Source of the DNA: Bimastos eiseni
Taxonomy: Eukaryota; Annelida; Clitellata; Crassiclitellata; Lumbricidae
Length of the DNA: 64,000 nt
Direction: 5' to 3'
NCBI GenBank assembly: GCA_959347315.1
Contig: OY365814.1
Span: 28,275,469 to 28,339,468, forward strand
Below, piece by piece: positions 48,221-63,073 of the stretch (positions are counted from its first letter, which is position 1; the number at the start of each line of letters is the position of its first letter). A program made the translations under genes and the position numbers. Under the pieces are notes generated by a model. That model had not been told where the DNA came from and made no database searches. It saw nothing but the letters and a program-made list of their open reading frames with translations.

Positions 48221-51200
48221 GCAGATGGAGAGAAACCAGTCTGACCCTAGTTTAACCCTTAGTAACGGAGTATCGTCGTTCCTACATGAGTGTATGGCAT
48301 CCGCCGCTTTAAATGTCGAGTGGAGAAAGGTTCAAGGCCGACTGTCAGAGTGATCAGGGATTTAAAGGTTGGCATGGCAACAGTTCCTGCGATGAATATA
48401 AGGAATAAAAGTTGCGTTTACGTCGAGGTTAATGGTCGTTGTCTGTATTGCCTGAACTGGAAATTAATATTGAATTAGTCTGCAGTATTTTCCACTGTTC
48501 ACCCTTTTTTTTACTGCATCCATGTTTTGGAATCGAAGCCTTTTTTTCAACCTGCTCCCCCCCGCAAACCCAGAACAAAGTCTCCGCCTATGGTTGAGAC
48601 AACAATCCTCTTCCCCCAATATCGACATATTTCGTGACGAAAGGTGCTAAGTATTTCCGACCGCATGTGTGTTTGAGTGTCATGCGATCGTGTTAATTGT
48701 TAACCGAATTTTTATCTGTTCCTGTTTTAATTACCGTTCTGTTATTTATGAAGTCTGCCGATGCCTGGGAATCCCCACGCGTTGCGTCACGAACTATTCC
48801 TCTGCGCATGACTGCGATGGGACGAATACGATCAACTTGCACTGGGGCTTCAACGGAGAACCAATCGAAAGCTTGAACTCCGACAGCATTTGGTATGCCT
48901 TCGAAGTTATACTGCGCTATTAAAGCCACACGGTAACCGTCTCGCAATAATCAATGTCCGATTTGCGGGGGGAACGGTAAGAGGGGTTTAACCCCCAGCT
49001 TCAGCTACTTTGAAGGGCGTTGATAAATTGCGGAATTCTTAAGATTCCCAGGTATTCTCATGTACTTCTTTTTGGACAGATCTGACCGTGAGCAATCAGG
49101 AGAGGTCTTAAGAATACTTAGAGGCCTAAGCTATTCTTATTATGATCGTGACCTCTAGACTTCTAAAGCGCCACTCGAAGGCCAAGCGAAGGGCACCGGG
49201 TTATTTGCGAGCGCTGCGTCGTCGAGTCGGATAGTTTGTCCCATGGGTGGACAGTCCAAGTCCAATCACCAGAGGTCAGCGTATAGTTGGCAAGATAACC
49301 GTCGTCAAGGTTGTATATAAATGCTTCATGTCGTTGTTGCGTGACTCGTCTTTGCATAGAAGTTCCGCGCCACCTAGCGGACAGTGCGATAAGGTCATGA
49401 ATTTTGATTGGAGATCACGTGGTCGACCTAGGACTACCTGGACGGGACTCGTGGAGAGGGATCTCGCACACACACTTACACACACACCTACACACGCACA
49501 CACACATGCACGCACGCATACACACACAGCTACTAGAAGCATGTATGTAGGTTTTATAGGCCTATAGCCAGGAGACGATTTTTAAGACGTGGGAGTTTCC
49601 TCCGGGATACATTTTCCATGGGCCCATAATAATAAGACTTACACATACAGTCAGTGGCGTCGCTAGGATTAGACGCCATTGGAGGCAGATTGGATATGAT
49701 TATATCTCCTCTCTAACATCAATATTTTTGTAAATAATAATGTAAAAGTAATCACTTGTTGGTGACGGTTGAAGTTGATGCAACGAATTCTAAGTACAAC
49801 TTAATCCGAGATCACAGGCGCTCGAATATCACGCGGGAAACTTCTGCCCCGCAGAATGATTACAGCAGGCTGTCAGCAGTCTCTGCGGTAACGCTATCAA
49901 TGCCGGTCGGCTCAAGTTATTTTTCAATGGAAAAAATATTTCAATTAAAAATAAACGCACGCACCTCAGCGCCTCAATGGTAGCAACGCCACTGCATAGG
50001 CCCCTACTGTCATGCATTTTCTAGTTATACATACAATCATAAATTTTTCTATAAATACATACAGTCATATATTTGTTTTATATATATATATATATACGTA
50101 AAGTCATACATTATATATATAGATACATTTTTTATAAGTATATAAAGTCACAATTTTTATATACATACATTTTTTATATATTCATGCAATCATACAATTT
50201 TTTAATATACAAACATTGTTTATACATGCGTATATTATATACAATGTACAGTTATAGATTTTCTATATATATACTTACACAATCGATGAGTTCTATCTTA
50301 CTTACCTTTGGAGCGTCGTCGTGTGACGTATACGAAGGCATCGACCGACGACGACGACGAGGAAAGGAATCTCTCTAATAAGAATCCACTCGATTCATTT
50401 GCCTCATCTAAACCCAGCTGCAGGGGAATACTGCTGCTGCTTCATCTGGCTCATCAGCTGTCGACTGATGAGGATGCTGGACCTGCTCCTTCAGGCACCA
50501 CGCGACCACCATGCCCCACCATCAGCAGCAGCAACAGCGATCGGCAGATGCCCTTCGGCAGATGCTGATCCCTTCGTTAGCAGAATGCTGCTGCGTCGTC
50601 CCCAGTCGCAGAAACAGCTGTTACTTTCCTCCTCGTATAGATGCCCTGATCGAGACATACATCTATAGAAGGCCTACCACTGTAGGCCTAAACGCATTCA
50701 CATGTAAATACATGCATACAGATACATGTATACATATTGATACATACATAGCCTACATGCTTGCTTGCTTGCTTTCATACATATATATATACACAGACTC
50801 ATAAATACAAACATATATTGATCTTATATATAATTAATTATATGTAGAATGTATATTTTTATAGAACTATATACATATATATATATATATATGCACAGAT
50901 GCATACACTACATGTATACACATCAGCTTACTTGAAATCTGGTCGTACTTTCATGGGTGTATACTTACATGCATACATCCATATGTACACACATACATGG
51001 ATACACATACATGAAGACGTGTATATATATACACACATACATATATATCTATATATACACTAATACACATATATATGCATACACGATACACATAAAATAT
51101 AATTATTTATAAATCATACAGTACTATATTCTGCATAAATCAGGCCCTGAGTGAAGGCATCCGTAGAAATCGGTCATCCTATAGCTCTTCGCATTTGTAG

Positions 51201-52895
51201 ATGCGCCATGAATAGAGTAAGTAAGTAAGTACCACTTCGTGTATGTCGTTGAGCGGCGCTGCAGTTAAGAACGTCTTCTTCTACTTCTTCTTCTTCCGTC
51301 GTTGTCTCCTCGTCAGCTGTGAGGCATTTGTCCGACGTAATCGTGCCATCAATTATTCACAAATTATTTGTCAAGCCGAACAAAGCCGCAGCAGGTGTTT
51401 TGTCAATGTCGAACGGAGTGGGACGATGAGGAATACTGGAGGACGAAGATGAGATAGAGGCGCTCTAAGGTCGTGAAAAATCGAGATTAAGGCTGATGGG
51501 ATGACGAATATAAGAGACAGCCTCTAGTCCTTCCATATTTGGGCGGCTCTGCAATTACAGACACATCTATATTAGGCCTATATGAATTTCTGGATGTTCG
51601 TGGGACTATGTTGTAACCATGCAGGGCGCTCTGTGGCCCTTCTTGGTTTATGGCTAGGAAATAGCGTTTAATGTAAATGCACACGGTTTTATAGCGACCG
51701 TATAGTTTTGGCCTCGTAAACAAATACCAACAAAGGCCTACATAAATACAGTTTACATGCACATAAGCATATATACGTAATATTATATACACATACATAC
51801 ATATAAGCGAATACAACTATATATATACATATATATATATATATCAGATAAACATAAAAGCGTACATAGAAATATATGCATATATATATATATTATATAC
51901 ATATGTAATAGGGACTCTACAATGCCATCCTACATAAATCATGCTCTTGATGCAGTATCAAAAAGGCAACTGTTCTAAAGACAGTGCTGCAATTTCTGAA
52001 GGTTCTCGTCAGAAAGAAATTCTCAGCATTCACAACACTCATTCTTAACTTGTGATGTGTGGTTCATCGTCCTCTTCCTCTTTCTTCTTCTCCTCCTCCT
52101 CCTCCCCTTCCCTCCTCCTCCTTCTTCTCATCCTCCTCCTGCTCCTCCTTTTTCTCCTTTTCTTTCTCCTCCTGCTCCCCTTTTCCTCCTCTTCCTCCTC
52201 CTTCTTTTTCTTCTTCAATTGATTTGCTAAAATTTCTTCTGTTTCCACTAACTGTAGGAGTTTTCACGTTTGGAACGAGTCATTTATGGGAAGGCCAGAT
52301 CTTCCGGGTGCCGTCGGAGGATGGCAGGCATTCGACCCTACCCCACAGGAAGCCAGTGATGGTCAGTTCATTTTCAAATGCAACAGATATAGGCCTACTC
52401 AGACATACAGACAAACTGACAGACAGACACAGGTGACTGACGTTAGCGTACTCCTTTCTCCTGGGTTGGGACTGGCACTGCTAAAGTACGAACAGTGTCG
52501 TAGTTGTTAACCGTGAGCTGGGTTCTTTTATTTCCCGCCGACTCCCGCTGATCTAATTTCCGTGCGGTGGATTATTTTGCTGTCAGGTGTGTACTGCGGC
52601 GGTCCGTGTTTCGTTGAGGCGATTAGGCGCGGAGAGATCTTCCTGCGTTACGACGGAGCCTTGTTTTTCTCGGAACTGAACGCCAACCGCTTCCATTGGG
52701 TGCTTCAGGAAGATGGATCGTGGAGAACGATTCTCCAGAAGAATGTGTCAGTGTCAATCGAGCATCAGTCAATCAATCAATCGATCTATCAATCAATCAA
52801 TCGAACAAGCAACTGATCAATCAATCATTCAATCAATAAAGCTATATATAAATCAATAAATATATCTGTGTGTCATCTGTCTGTCTGTCTTCTGA

Positions 52896-52948
<53 letters not shown>

Positions 52949-52969
52949 CATCCATCAATCCATCCATCC

Positions 52970-53028
<59 letters not shown>

Positions 53029-56000
53029 ATATAGACATGTGACCTGTCTTCTGGATGCTCTCTATCTATCTATCTATCTAGCTAGCTATCTAGTTATCTA
53101 GCTATCATATAGACACGTGACCTGTCTTCTGGATGCTCTCTAAAAGTCATGTCGTCATCATTGTCTCGAGTTTCTATGGCGCCTATAGCAGCCAAGTTTC
53201 GGGAACCAGATTACTCTCCGAGCGTTTAGTCAAAACAGATTCGATAGGCAGGTTACCGCAGGTATAGTGAAAATCGGTTCCATATCAAGATTCAAATGGG
53301 TGTAGGCGGCGGCGGCTCCACGGAGGGCCAGAAAGGGCCAACTGAGTCGCTACCCCCTTACACCCGGTGTTTCCTCTAAATTTTAGTCTGCTTTAGTTTT
53401 GAGGACATCAAACTGGCCCCTCTGTCAGTTTCCCTGTTGGAAAAGTCGCGAGCCGCCACTGGGCGCATAGTTTAAGTTGTTAAGGAGAGCATATTAATTA
53501 GTATAAAAAATGAAGACGCAAACTTGAGTCCTTCCAATTTACGCTGTGCGGTCGTATCTTTTACGTTGACAGGAGTGGCAAACGTGTCATAACACGAGGA
53601 GCGTCTGTCGGCGAATCGGAGGCCAATGCGAGCGTTGCCTACAGGGACCTGACCAGTGAGTACAGGTTCGAGGAGGGTTGTGAGGAGGACAGGGCTTCGC
53701 TGCTGAGGGCAAACACGTGGGCAACGAATGCCGGAGTCTTCGATAAGGGTGATGGGGTGAGCGGACAACTTCGTTTAGAATTGTAGGTTGACTGGGGTTT
53801 TATGTCATGATGCTCATAGTTGAATCAGAGATTATTTATTTGTAATCAACTAAATCCCCAAAAATTATTTCACCGGAAGAAACAAGTAAGTGAATTAGGT
53901 TAGTAAGTAAAATGAGTAAGTAAGTAAATTACTTGACTAAATCATATGTATATAAGTATAATAAGTAAGTAATTAAGTAACTAAGTAATATAAATAAGTG
54001 AATAAAATAAGTAACTAAGTGATATAGATAAGTAAACTAGGTAAGTAAAATAAGTAAGTAAGTGATTTCGTAAGTAAAGTAGGTGAGTAAGTAAAACATA
54101 CAGTCGCTATGCATAAATGTTTGCATTTCAGTTCTGCATTTCATTTGTAGCTGATAAATGATAAGGCTTTAGGCTGGAGATCTTCTGTTTTGCCGCTTAC
54201 CAATTTACTTTTATTTTTGTGTTAGGATGTAAAGATGACCATTAGCCAGAAGCCGGACATCATCGTTGGGTCGGCGTTTGACGTAGCCATTCACCTTCAG
54301 AACAAGAGTCGCTTCGAGAGGAATGTCCGAGTGACCTTGACCCTCTTGTCCTCCTACTACACCGGACCGACGAGAGCCAAGGTCAAGGCTGAGTCGTTTG
54401 ATGTGACTCTGTGCTCTCTCAAAAGTCAGTCAGAAGGATTGAAATTGCTTACTTTAAATAATTAAATTCAATATCTATTGGTCATTGATGAAGAATACAA
54501 AATACATGAGCTACCAAGCTGAAAACAAGGATTGAGACAAAATCATGGAACTCTCTTGACACTTTATGACTTAATGACACTTAATGACACTAAATGACCC
54601 ATGACACTTAATGTTGCTTACATCAAAGTTACTCGTGTGATACAGAATTCTACATCAAAAGTCGGCCACACAAACGGATAACTACAATTTCAAACATTAA
54701 TTCCCTGGTTTATGTTAAAATATGTGTTGATGATTGTGATGATGTGGTGATGATGATGATGGTGGTAGTGATGACAACAATATACTGCCTTTTAACTAAG
54801 ATTTTCTAATTTATTGATTTGAGCAAATGAGCAGTATAAAGTGGTTGTTAAACACTGTTTGAATGTCAAGGTCATCAGGTTTCGATGAGAGTTCTGGCCG
54901 AAGACTATGCCTACTCGTTGACTGACCAGGTGTCCTTCCAGATATACGCTCTGGCCCGAGTAACCGAGACTGACCAACTGTTTGTCGACTGCGTGGACTT
55001 CTGTCTCCTTCGCCCAGTGCTAGAAGTTGAAGTAGGTCAAATCAGTCTAAGTCTATTCAAATATATGCAAGAGCCTATATTTGATTAGACTTTGAGTCCG
55101 TTGATCTCCTTACTTGAATTATATGCTATGTGTAGTATATGTAATATCCCCTTTCAACTCCGCCTCTGTCTGCACTGACAGTGCCAGTCCCAAGACTGGA
55201 TAAAGGAGAAGGGCGATGCTAATGATTCTTGTTATCACACAGTGTCATTAAACTGCAAACTACCACTACCGAGAGAAATGGACAAGAAGAACACCCTGCG
55301 AAGCAAGTTTTTTTTTACTTTGTTACTTTACCTTACATGGCCTTTGTCTACCTAATATGATAATTATTACCTTACCTCACATTGTCTTCACTAACTGAGA
55401 ACAAATGAAAGCTATGAAGGAAAACTGGGAAATCCTTATAATTTAGTTAGTTTTAAATTGTTGAACTGAGTTTAAAATGCAAGAGGCATTGATTAGTTTT
55501 GTCTGCTTTAGGCACCTCATTCTGTGAGACTTGGAGAGAAGTTTGAGTGCGTCGTCAAGCTGTTTAGTCAGATGCCAATTGATCTGACAGAATGTGGTTG
55601 GATGATCGAATCGGTTGGACTCATCCAGGCGATGAAATCTCGACAGGAGTACGTTCGTTTATTAATTTACTAAAATGCAGTAGTAAATGTTAACGTGTAT
55701 TTTAAGGAGTGGCCAAGGTTTTCTGCAAGGGTGAACAGATTAGTTATTTAGTGCGCCTGTGTAATGTAATGTAAACTCTGCTGTAACGTGCAGCAAGTAA
55801 TATATATGTCCCTGTATGTATTTATGATTGTTTGTGCCTGTGAATGTATGTGAGTGTTTGTATGTGTGTCTGTGTGCATGTGAATAGATGGATGGATGGG
55901 CTGCACCATGGGCACACGGGCAGAAGAACAAAAAGATGGATGACTAGATAAACGGATGAATGCCTGGGTTTGATGAATGGATAGAAAGTGTGTTTCGACG

Positions 56001-56409
56001 AATTGGAAAAAATGAGGGATGATTTCATTAATAAATGAATGGCTTCACTGAGGTCTCCTAGTGTCTCGATTGTATGTAATGTCTGTTACACATCCACTAT
56101 CTCATAAAATAAAGTTCACCAGTGCAGTTATTGGTTCGATTTCTGCACAAAGTCATTGTTCAACTCGGCCAGGTCTTGATTTAAATTTGGTTGTGTAGGA
56201 GTTATTGGTTGTTGCCTATGGTATTTTTATATTTGCTATTATATAAATTTCTTTCTTGCAGCAACCTGGAACCCTATGCAAAGGTCGAAATTAGGGTTAC
56301 AGCGCATCCTCGGCGTGCAGGAAAATTCGTCATCATGGCCAGCTTCAATTCAAAGCAACTTATGGGAGTTACGGGCTCCACTCATGTTACCGTCTTACCT
56401 AAACAATAG
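36786..56409 (+). CDS. Transglutaminase (factor XIII A / annulin-like), 15 exons
   Basis: The CDS joins 36786..36909, 37446..37604, 38572..38799, 39778..40086, 40415..40533, 42033..42140, 43448..43622, 48754..48892, 52258..52361, 52587..52746, 53573..53756, 54226..54424, 54871..55031, 55512..55648 and 56262..56409. It totals 2454 nt and 817 aa, with frame kept across every GT-AG junction. It catalyses Ca2+-dependent Gln-Lys cross-linking or amine incorporation. The order is an N-terminal extension (1-100), a beta-sandwich (about 102-275, with VVRRGQPFF), the catalytic core (about 300-600) and two beta-barrels starting at exons 12 and 14. The triad is C398 ([11 protein letters not shown]), H457 (FHVWNES) and D480 ([10 protein letters not shown]); the spacings of 59 and 23 equal those of factor XIII A. 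W363 is the transition-state Trp. There is no signal peptide, so it is cytosolic or unconventionally exported. Oddities are an N-terminus ~84 residues longer than factor XIII A and a Lys/Glu-rich insertion in exon 4. Confidence 0.95.
37446..37604 (+). CDS. Transglutaminase exon 2
   Basis: Acceptor TTCTTCAG, donor G|GTAAGG. Codes [14 protein letters not shown]...CIPI, a charged N-terminal extension not seen in the core family fold. Confidence 0.85.
37745..38108. repeat. GTAATGTAAATG-type minisatellite, intron 2
   Basis: About 360 bp of GTAATGTTGATGTAGTGTAA variants in transglutaminase intron 2. The Thr/Leu/His frames on minus are artefacts. Confidence 0.85.
38572..38799 (+). CDS. Transglutaminase exon 3 (beta-sandwich)
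   Basis: Acceptor TTTCTAG, donor G|GTGAGC. Includes [11 protein letters not shown] and [19 protein letters not shown], the conserved start of the N-terminal beta-sandwich. Confidence 0.93.
38835..39215 (+). pseudogene. LINE C-terminal remnant, intron 3 (copy 1)
   Basis: Translates, with one stop, as [16 protein letters not shown] - [16 protein letters not shown] - [16 protein letters not shown]. This is the order seen in non-LTR retrotransposon C-termini (EAFEMW-RRMLKISWT-NEEVL-RV---RK-WLGHI-R). Confidence 0.75.
39310..39540 (+). pseudogene. LINE C-terminal remnant, intron 3 (copy 2)
   Basis: [13 protein letters not shown], then [35 protein letters not shown] and VEVALE in near-continuous frames with stops. 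This is the typical end of the same LINE class. It runs into a (GAT)n tail at 39536-39605. Confidence 0.75.
39778..40086 (+). CDS. Transglutaminase exon 4 (beta-sandwich, K/E-rich insertion)
   Basis: Acceptor TTTGCAG, donor AAAG|GTATCA. Contains [15 protein letters not shown] and YILFNPW, with a hydrophilic [19 protein letters not shown] segment between them. The GTAAGT inside the exon (after CIVG) is not used, because the reading continues into conserved sequence. Confidence 0.9.
40110..40230. repeat. ~32-bp tandem repeat after exon 4
   Basis: Four units of CTTTCTGCTTCTTGAAGAGG plus TGACCTATGCC, starting within 30 bp of the exon 4 donor. Confidence 0.9.
40415..40533 (+). CDS. Transglutaminase exon 5
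   Basis: Acceptor TCTCACAG, donor CAG|GTAAGG. Codes [19 protein letters not shown] ... IPWNFAQ, matching the family stretch linking sandwich and core. Confidence 0.95.
40705..40885. repeat. (TATG)n/(TG)n/(TA)n microsatellite, intron 5
   Basis: Compound run of TATG, TA and GTGTGTATG units. Confidence 0.95.
41697..41760 (-). mobile_element. LINE 3' tail, intron 5
   Basis: Plus strand CATTTATATAGCACTTCTTCAGG is the reverse of the GCGCTATATAAATG tail. A similar copy sits at 42245-42310 in intron 6 (TTTATATAGCACCCCTTCAAG). Both are minus-strand insertions. Confidence 0.45.
42033..42140 (+). CDS. Transglutaminase exon 6
   Basis: Acceptor GTTGCAG, donor ATG|GTGAGT, 36 codons in phase 0. Codes [14 protein letters not shown] ... 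[14 protein letters not shown], the family's FE-ILD-CLY-LD / RG-P--V-R region. Confidence 0.95.
42584..42652. promoter_or_regulatory. Four E-boxes in a 21-bp tandem array, intron 6
   Basis: The unit TTTCGTCACGTGGGCGCCTGG repeats four times. CACGTG starts at 42584, 42605, 42626 and 42647, exactly 21 bp (two helical turns) apart. Each unit also has a GGCGCC palindrome. Binding is inferred; the array is seen. Confidence 0.6.
43150..43434. repeat. 18-bp minisatellite abutting exon 7
   Basis: About 16 units of CTGTCACARACATTKACC end at the pyrimidine tract (CTGTCCCTTCTTGTGCAG) of the catalytic exon acceptor. Confidence 0.92.
43448..43622 (+). CDS. Transglutaminase exon 7 (catalytic Cys398)
   Basis: Acceptor CTTGTGCAG, donor A|GTAGGC. 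Holds W363 ([11 protein letters not shown]) and the active-site [11 protein letters not shown]. The acceptor directly follows an 18-bp tandem array. Confidence 0.97.
43800..43960. repeat. (TACA)n microsatellite, intron 7
   Basis: CATACATACATA repeats with interruptions. Confidence 0.85.
44770..45714. repeat. 35-bp satellite, 27 copies, intron 7
   Basis: The unit is AAAAAATGATGATTGTAAAG followed by ATAACCCATGATGCC; 945 bp equals 27 x 35. Variants in the second half (CCCATGATG = A, CCTATGGTG = B, CCTATGATG = C) run A A B A C B A A C B A B A B A and then all A to the end, with a diverged last unit. Open frames of up to 270 codons on the minus strand cycle through all three phases and are not genes. 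Confidence 0.97.
45745..46030 (+). pseudogene. LINE C-terminal-like remnant, intron 7
   Basis: [18 protein letters not shown] followed by RKRKWLDMS resembles the GHICR...RWID end of non-LTR proteins. Weaker than the intron 3 copies. Confidence 0.4.
46450..46615. repeat. (ACAT/ACCT)n microsatellite, intron 7
   Basis: CATACATACCTACATACATA repeats. Confidence 0.92.
46690..46965 (+). mobile_element. CR1/L2-like LINE fragment, intron 7
   Basis: [13 protein letters not shown] corresponds to the family's L-WLPV--R motif. The following frame ([16 protein letters not shown]) fits the variable region after it. A minus-strand LINE tail lies at 47525-47600 (GCATTTATGTAGCGCCCG). Confidence 0.45.
48754..48892 (+). 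CDS. Transglutaminase exon 8
   Basis: Acceptor TTATGAAG (weak pyrimidine tract), donor TG|GTATGC. Codes [19 protein letters not shown] ... NSDSIW, strongly conserved. Confidence 0.95.
49385..49470 (+). mobile_element. LINE C-terminal scrap, intron 8
   Basis: [21 protein letters not shown] matches the RGRP-TW---VE-DL end of RTE/Jockey-like proteins. It runs into a (CA)n tract at 49468-49530. Confidence 0.5.
49652..49994. mobile_element. Candidate 343-bp MITE, intron 8
   Basis: Termini CAGTGGCGTCGCTA and TAGCAACGCCACTG form a 14-bp inverted repeat with one mismatch. CAGTGGCG ends are typical of hAT-like elements. The flanks (CATACAGT / CATAGGCC) are not a clear duplication, so the superfamily is tentative. 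Confidence 0.6.
50050..51120. repeat. AT-rich (TATACA)n region, intron 8
   Basis: Scattered TATATA and CATACA repeats on both sides of a GC-richer 350-bp island (50300-50660). The open frames in that island have no known family. Confidence 0.7.
52075..52215. repeat. CTCCTC polypyrimidine tract before exon 9
   Basis: 140 bp of C/T ending about 40 bp before the acceptor. Confidence 0.9.
52258..52361 (+). CDS. Transglutaminase exon 9 (catalytic His457 and Asp480)
   Basis: Acceptor AACTGTAG, donor G|GTCAGT. Codes [17 protein letters not shown] and [17 protein letters not shown] long CT-rich tract precedes it. Confidence 0.96.
52587..52746 (+). CDS. Transglutaminase exon 10
   Basis: Acceptor GCTGTCAG, donor AATGT|GTCAGT. 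This donor, not the overlapping AAT|GTGTCA, keeps frame with exon 11 ([13 protein letters not shown]). Codes [17 protein letters not shown] ... FFSELNAN. A Ca2+-site Asp of factor XIII A is Asn here. Confidence 0.92.
52760..53145. repeat. (AATC)n and (CTAT)n repeats with a 38-bp duplication, intron 10
   Basis: ATCATATAGACAYGTGACC plus TGTCTTCTGGATGCTCTCTA occurs at about 53027 and again 77 bp later, with (CTAT)n between. Confidence 0.92.
53307..53461. mobile_element. Candidate 155-bp MITE, intron 10
   Basis: CGGCGGCGGCTC at the left and GAGCCGCCACTG at the right form a 12-bp inverted repeat with two mismatches. The internal GGCCAGAAAGGGCCAA is shared with the fragment at 28736. Confidence 0.5.
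53573..53756 (+). CDS. Transglutaminase exon 11
   Basis: Acceptor GTTGACAG, donor GGG|GTGAGC. Contains [14 protein letters not shown], the acidic Ca2+-binding helix (family E...E; the last acidic residue is Asp here). Ends the catalytic core. Confidence 0.94.
53885..54095. repeat. (AAGT)n degenerate microsatellite, intron 11
   Basis: GTAAGTAAGTAA repeats. They supply many GTAAGT strings just downstream of the exon 11 donor. Confidence 0.92.
54226..54424 (+). CDS. Transglutaminase exon 12 (beta-barrel 1)
   Basis: Acceptor GTGTTAG, donor AAAA|GTCAGT. Codes [20 protein letters not shown] ... [13 protein letters not shown]. Confidence 0.93.
54871..55031 (+). CDS. Transglutaminase exon 13 (beta-barrel 1)
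   Basis: The acceptor TGTCAAG|GTCATCAG at 54870 is preferred over the AG eight bases later because it alone keeps phase with exon 12 ([12 protein letters not shown]). Donor GAA|GTAGGT. Confidence 0.88.
55512..55648 (+). CDS. Transglutaminase exon 14 (beta-barrel 2)
   Basis: Acceptor TGCTTTAG, donor GGA|GTACGT. Codes [18 protein letters not shown] ... MKSRQ. Confidence 0.92.
56262..56409 (+). CDS. Transglutaminase exon 15 (beta-barrel 2, stop)
   Basis: Acceptor TTCTTGCAG. Codes [20 protein letters not shown] ... THVTVLPKQ then TAG. Confidence 0.94.
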
Positions 56410-58291
56410 AAACCTGTTTTGTTTGTCAAATTCTATTTGTCTCATTGTTTTTATACTAAGAATGATTTCTCAGGAAGAGTAAATATTTATGCTGTAAATT
56501 CAAGTTTTGTAAATAATGTAGGTTTAACTTTAAACATCCAATAGGCCTTCTTTATAGTTTAACTTTTGACATCCAATAAGCTTTCTTTATATTATATTTA
56601 TTCGCTTGAGTGTTTTGTACTTGATTTAACTAATTTGTGGCAAAACTTTATTTTTGAAAGCTTAGATTGAGGAACATATAGCGCTGAAGCTTCTTCACAT
56701 CAATTTACGATTTTTAAAGTTATTAATATTAAAATATTTATCACTCAAAATACAAAGTCTTAGTTCTCCACAGAATGTAAATCATGTCAGTAGAATTATA
56801 ATTAAAAATATAGAAAGGTTTCAAGCTTTTCACTTGTTCATTGTATAACTAAAACGGGATGCATATTACTTGTTTAATAATTGGCTTCTTGTAATATTGT
56901 TTGATATTTTAAATATAGTTTTATCTAGAATTTTATAGTTCAACTTATATTTACTTTGATCATCAAATATTTATATTTGTACTATTTATGATAGACTTCA
57001 ATTTCAAAGATTTAATTCAAAGTGCATATACATGCAAGACTTTTTCAAATAAATCTGTATAGAACAATTTCTTCAATTTCAGTTTTACCTAATACAAAGA
57101 CTTACCTATTGAATAATAGAGGTAAATGTTGTACTTTGTTCAAAAACATAAAGCATGTTCTACTAAAAGTTTTGATATGGTCTGTAATTAAAATGCATCA
57201 TGATACAGAATTGGTTAGGAGTTTGATATTCAATGCTCTCTATCCGCTACTGGTAGACAACTTCACCATCGTGTAGATAGCCTTTTGTAAATTCCTCATG
57301 GCCTAAAAATTAAAAAAATAGAATGCCCATTTCAAGTGCTTAACCTACACAAACATTGGAGACCATCGATTTAGGCAGGACTTCCTCGAGTAGGCCAAAG
57401 TGGCACATTCAGAACAATTTGAACTGTAATCAATGAATAAACAGGTTTTCATTTCTTCTAACAGTTGAATTATAATGGGTCTTGCATGCATTGCTCTCTC
57501 CATCCCCTGTGCGCGACACCTGCACTCCCAAACACAGTACAAACGCCCAGATTGCAAGTGCGATGCATCTCCATGCTAACCAAACAGTGGTAACCCTTTA
57601 GGTAAACTCAATGAGACAAGGTGCTTTCAAAGGGATTATTTGCTTGCACTTAATGCAGATGAGTTAGACAACCGTTCATTACATCCCAAAAAAGAAGTCA
57701 ATTATCTGAAGTTTACACAATTTTAATTCACAGATGCTAGTTGCACAATTGTTGTTCGAAGAAAATATTTCAGAAACCAATACCAAAAATGTCAAGTGTT
57801 TACAACCTAACTAGACCACACAATATAATCTAAATCTAAGTTTATGCTACGACTACGAAAAGTTCTCATTAAAAAAAAAATTAAGAGTCGTTCATCACAC
57901 AAGTCCCGCAGACTGACGCGAGTCCCACAGACTGGTCATCAAAACTGCCACTTACAATCAATTTTTTTTAAACGGACAACATACAGACATCAGCAGAGGA
58001 ATGACACTGACAAATGTACTGCCATAGACGAATTTCAAGAAATACTGACAATGTGATCCAAGCAAGCAGAGCAAACTGCAACATAGACAATAAATGGACA
58101 CATAACAATAATAATATAGCAAGCGTACTATGACATGATTCGATAGCTCTTAAAGCCCCTCTAAATAGATGAACCATGATTACGAGACAACCGTCTCCAA
58201 ACATAACTATAAACATTTGCGTTAGAATAAGTTCCAGGCGTTTGATGCTTCACCCTTGTCACGTGTCATCTATGGCCAATTGAACAACCGT
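56410..58291. other. Convergent intergenic region (3' UTRs)
   Basis: AT-rich, no exon-like frame. It should hold the 3' ends of both the transglutaminase (plus) and GAPDH (minus). No clear AATAAA was seen close to the GAPDH stop on the minus strand. Confidence 0.6.
57048..57053 (+). terminator. Possible transglutaminase polyadenylation signal
   Basis: AATAAA 640 nt after the stop codon. An ATTAAA lies earlier, near 56729. Confidence 0.3.

Positions 58292-63073
<4,782 letters not shown>

Noticed and set aside
54871..54879. Alternative acceptor ATCAG at 54878 for transglutaminase exon 13
   Set aside because: Breaks phase with exon 12. The upstream AAG acceptor restores the frame and the expected residues.
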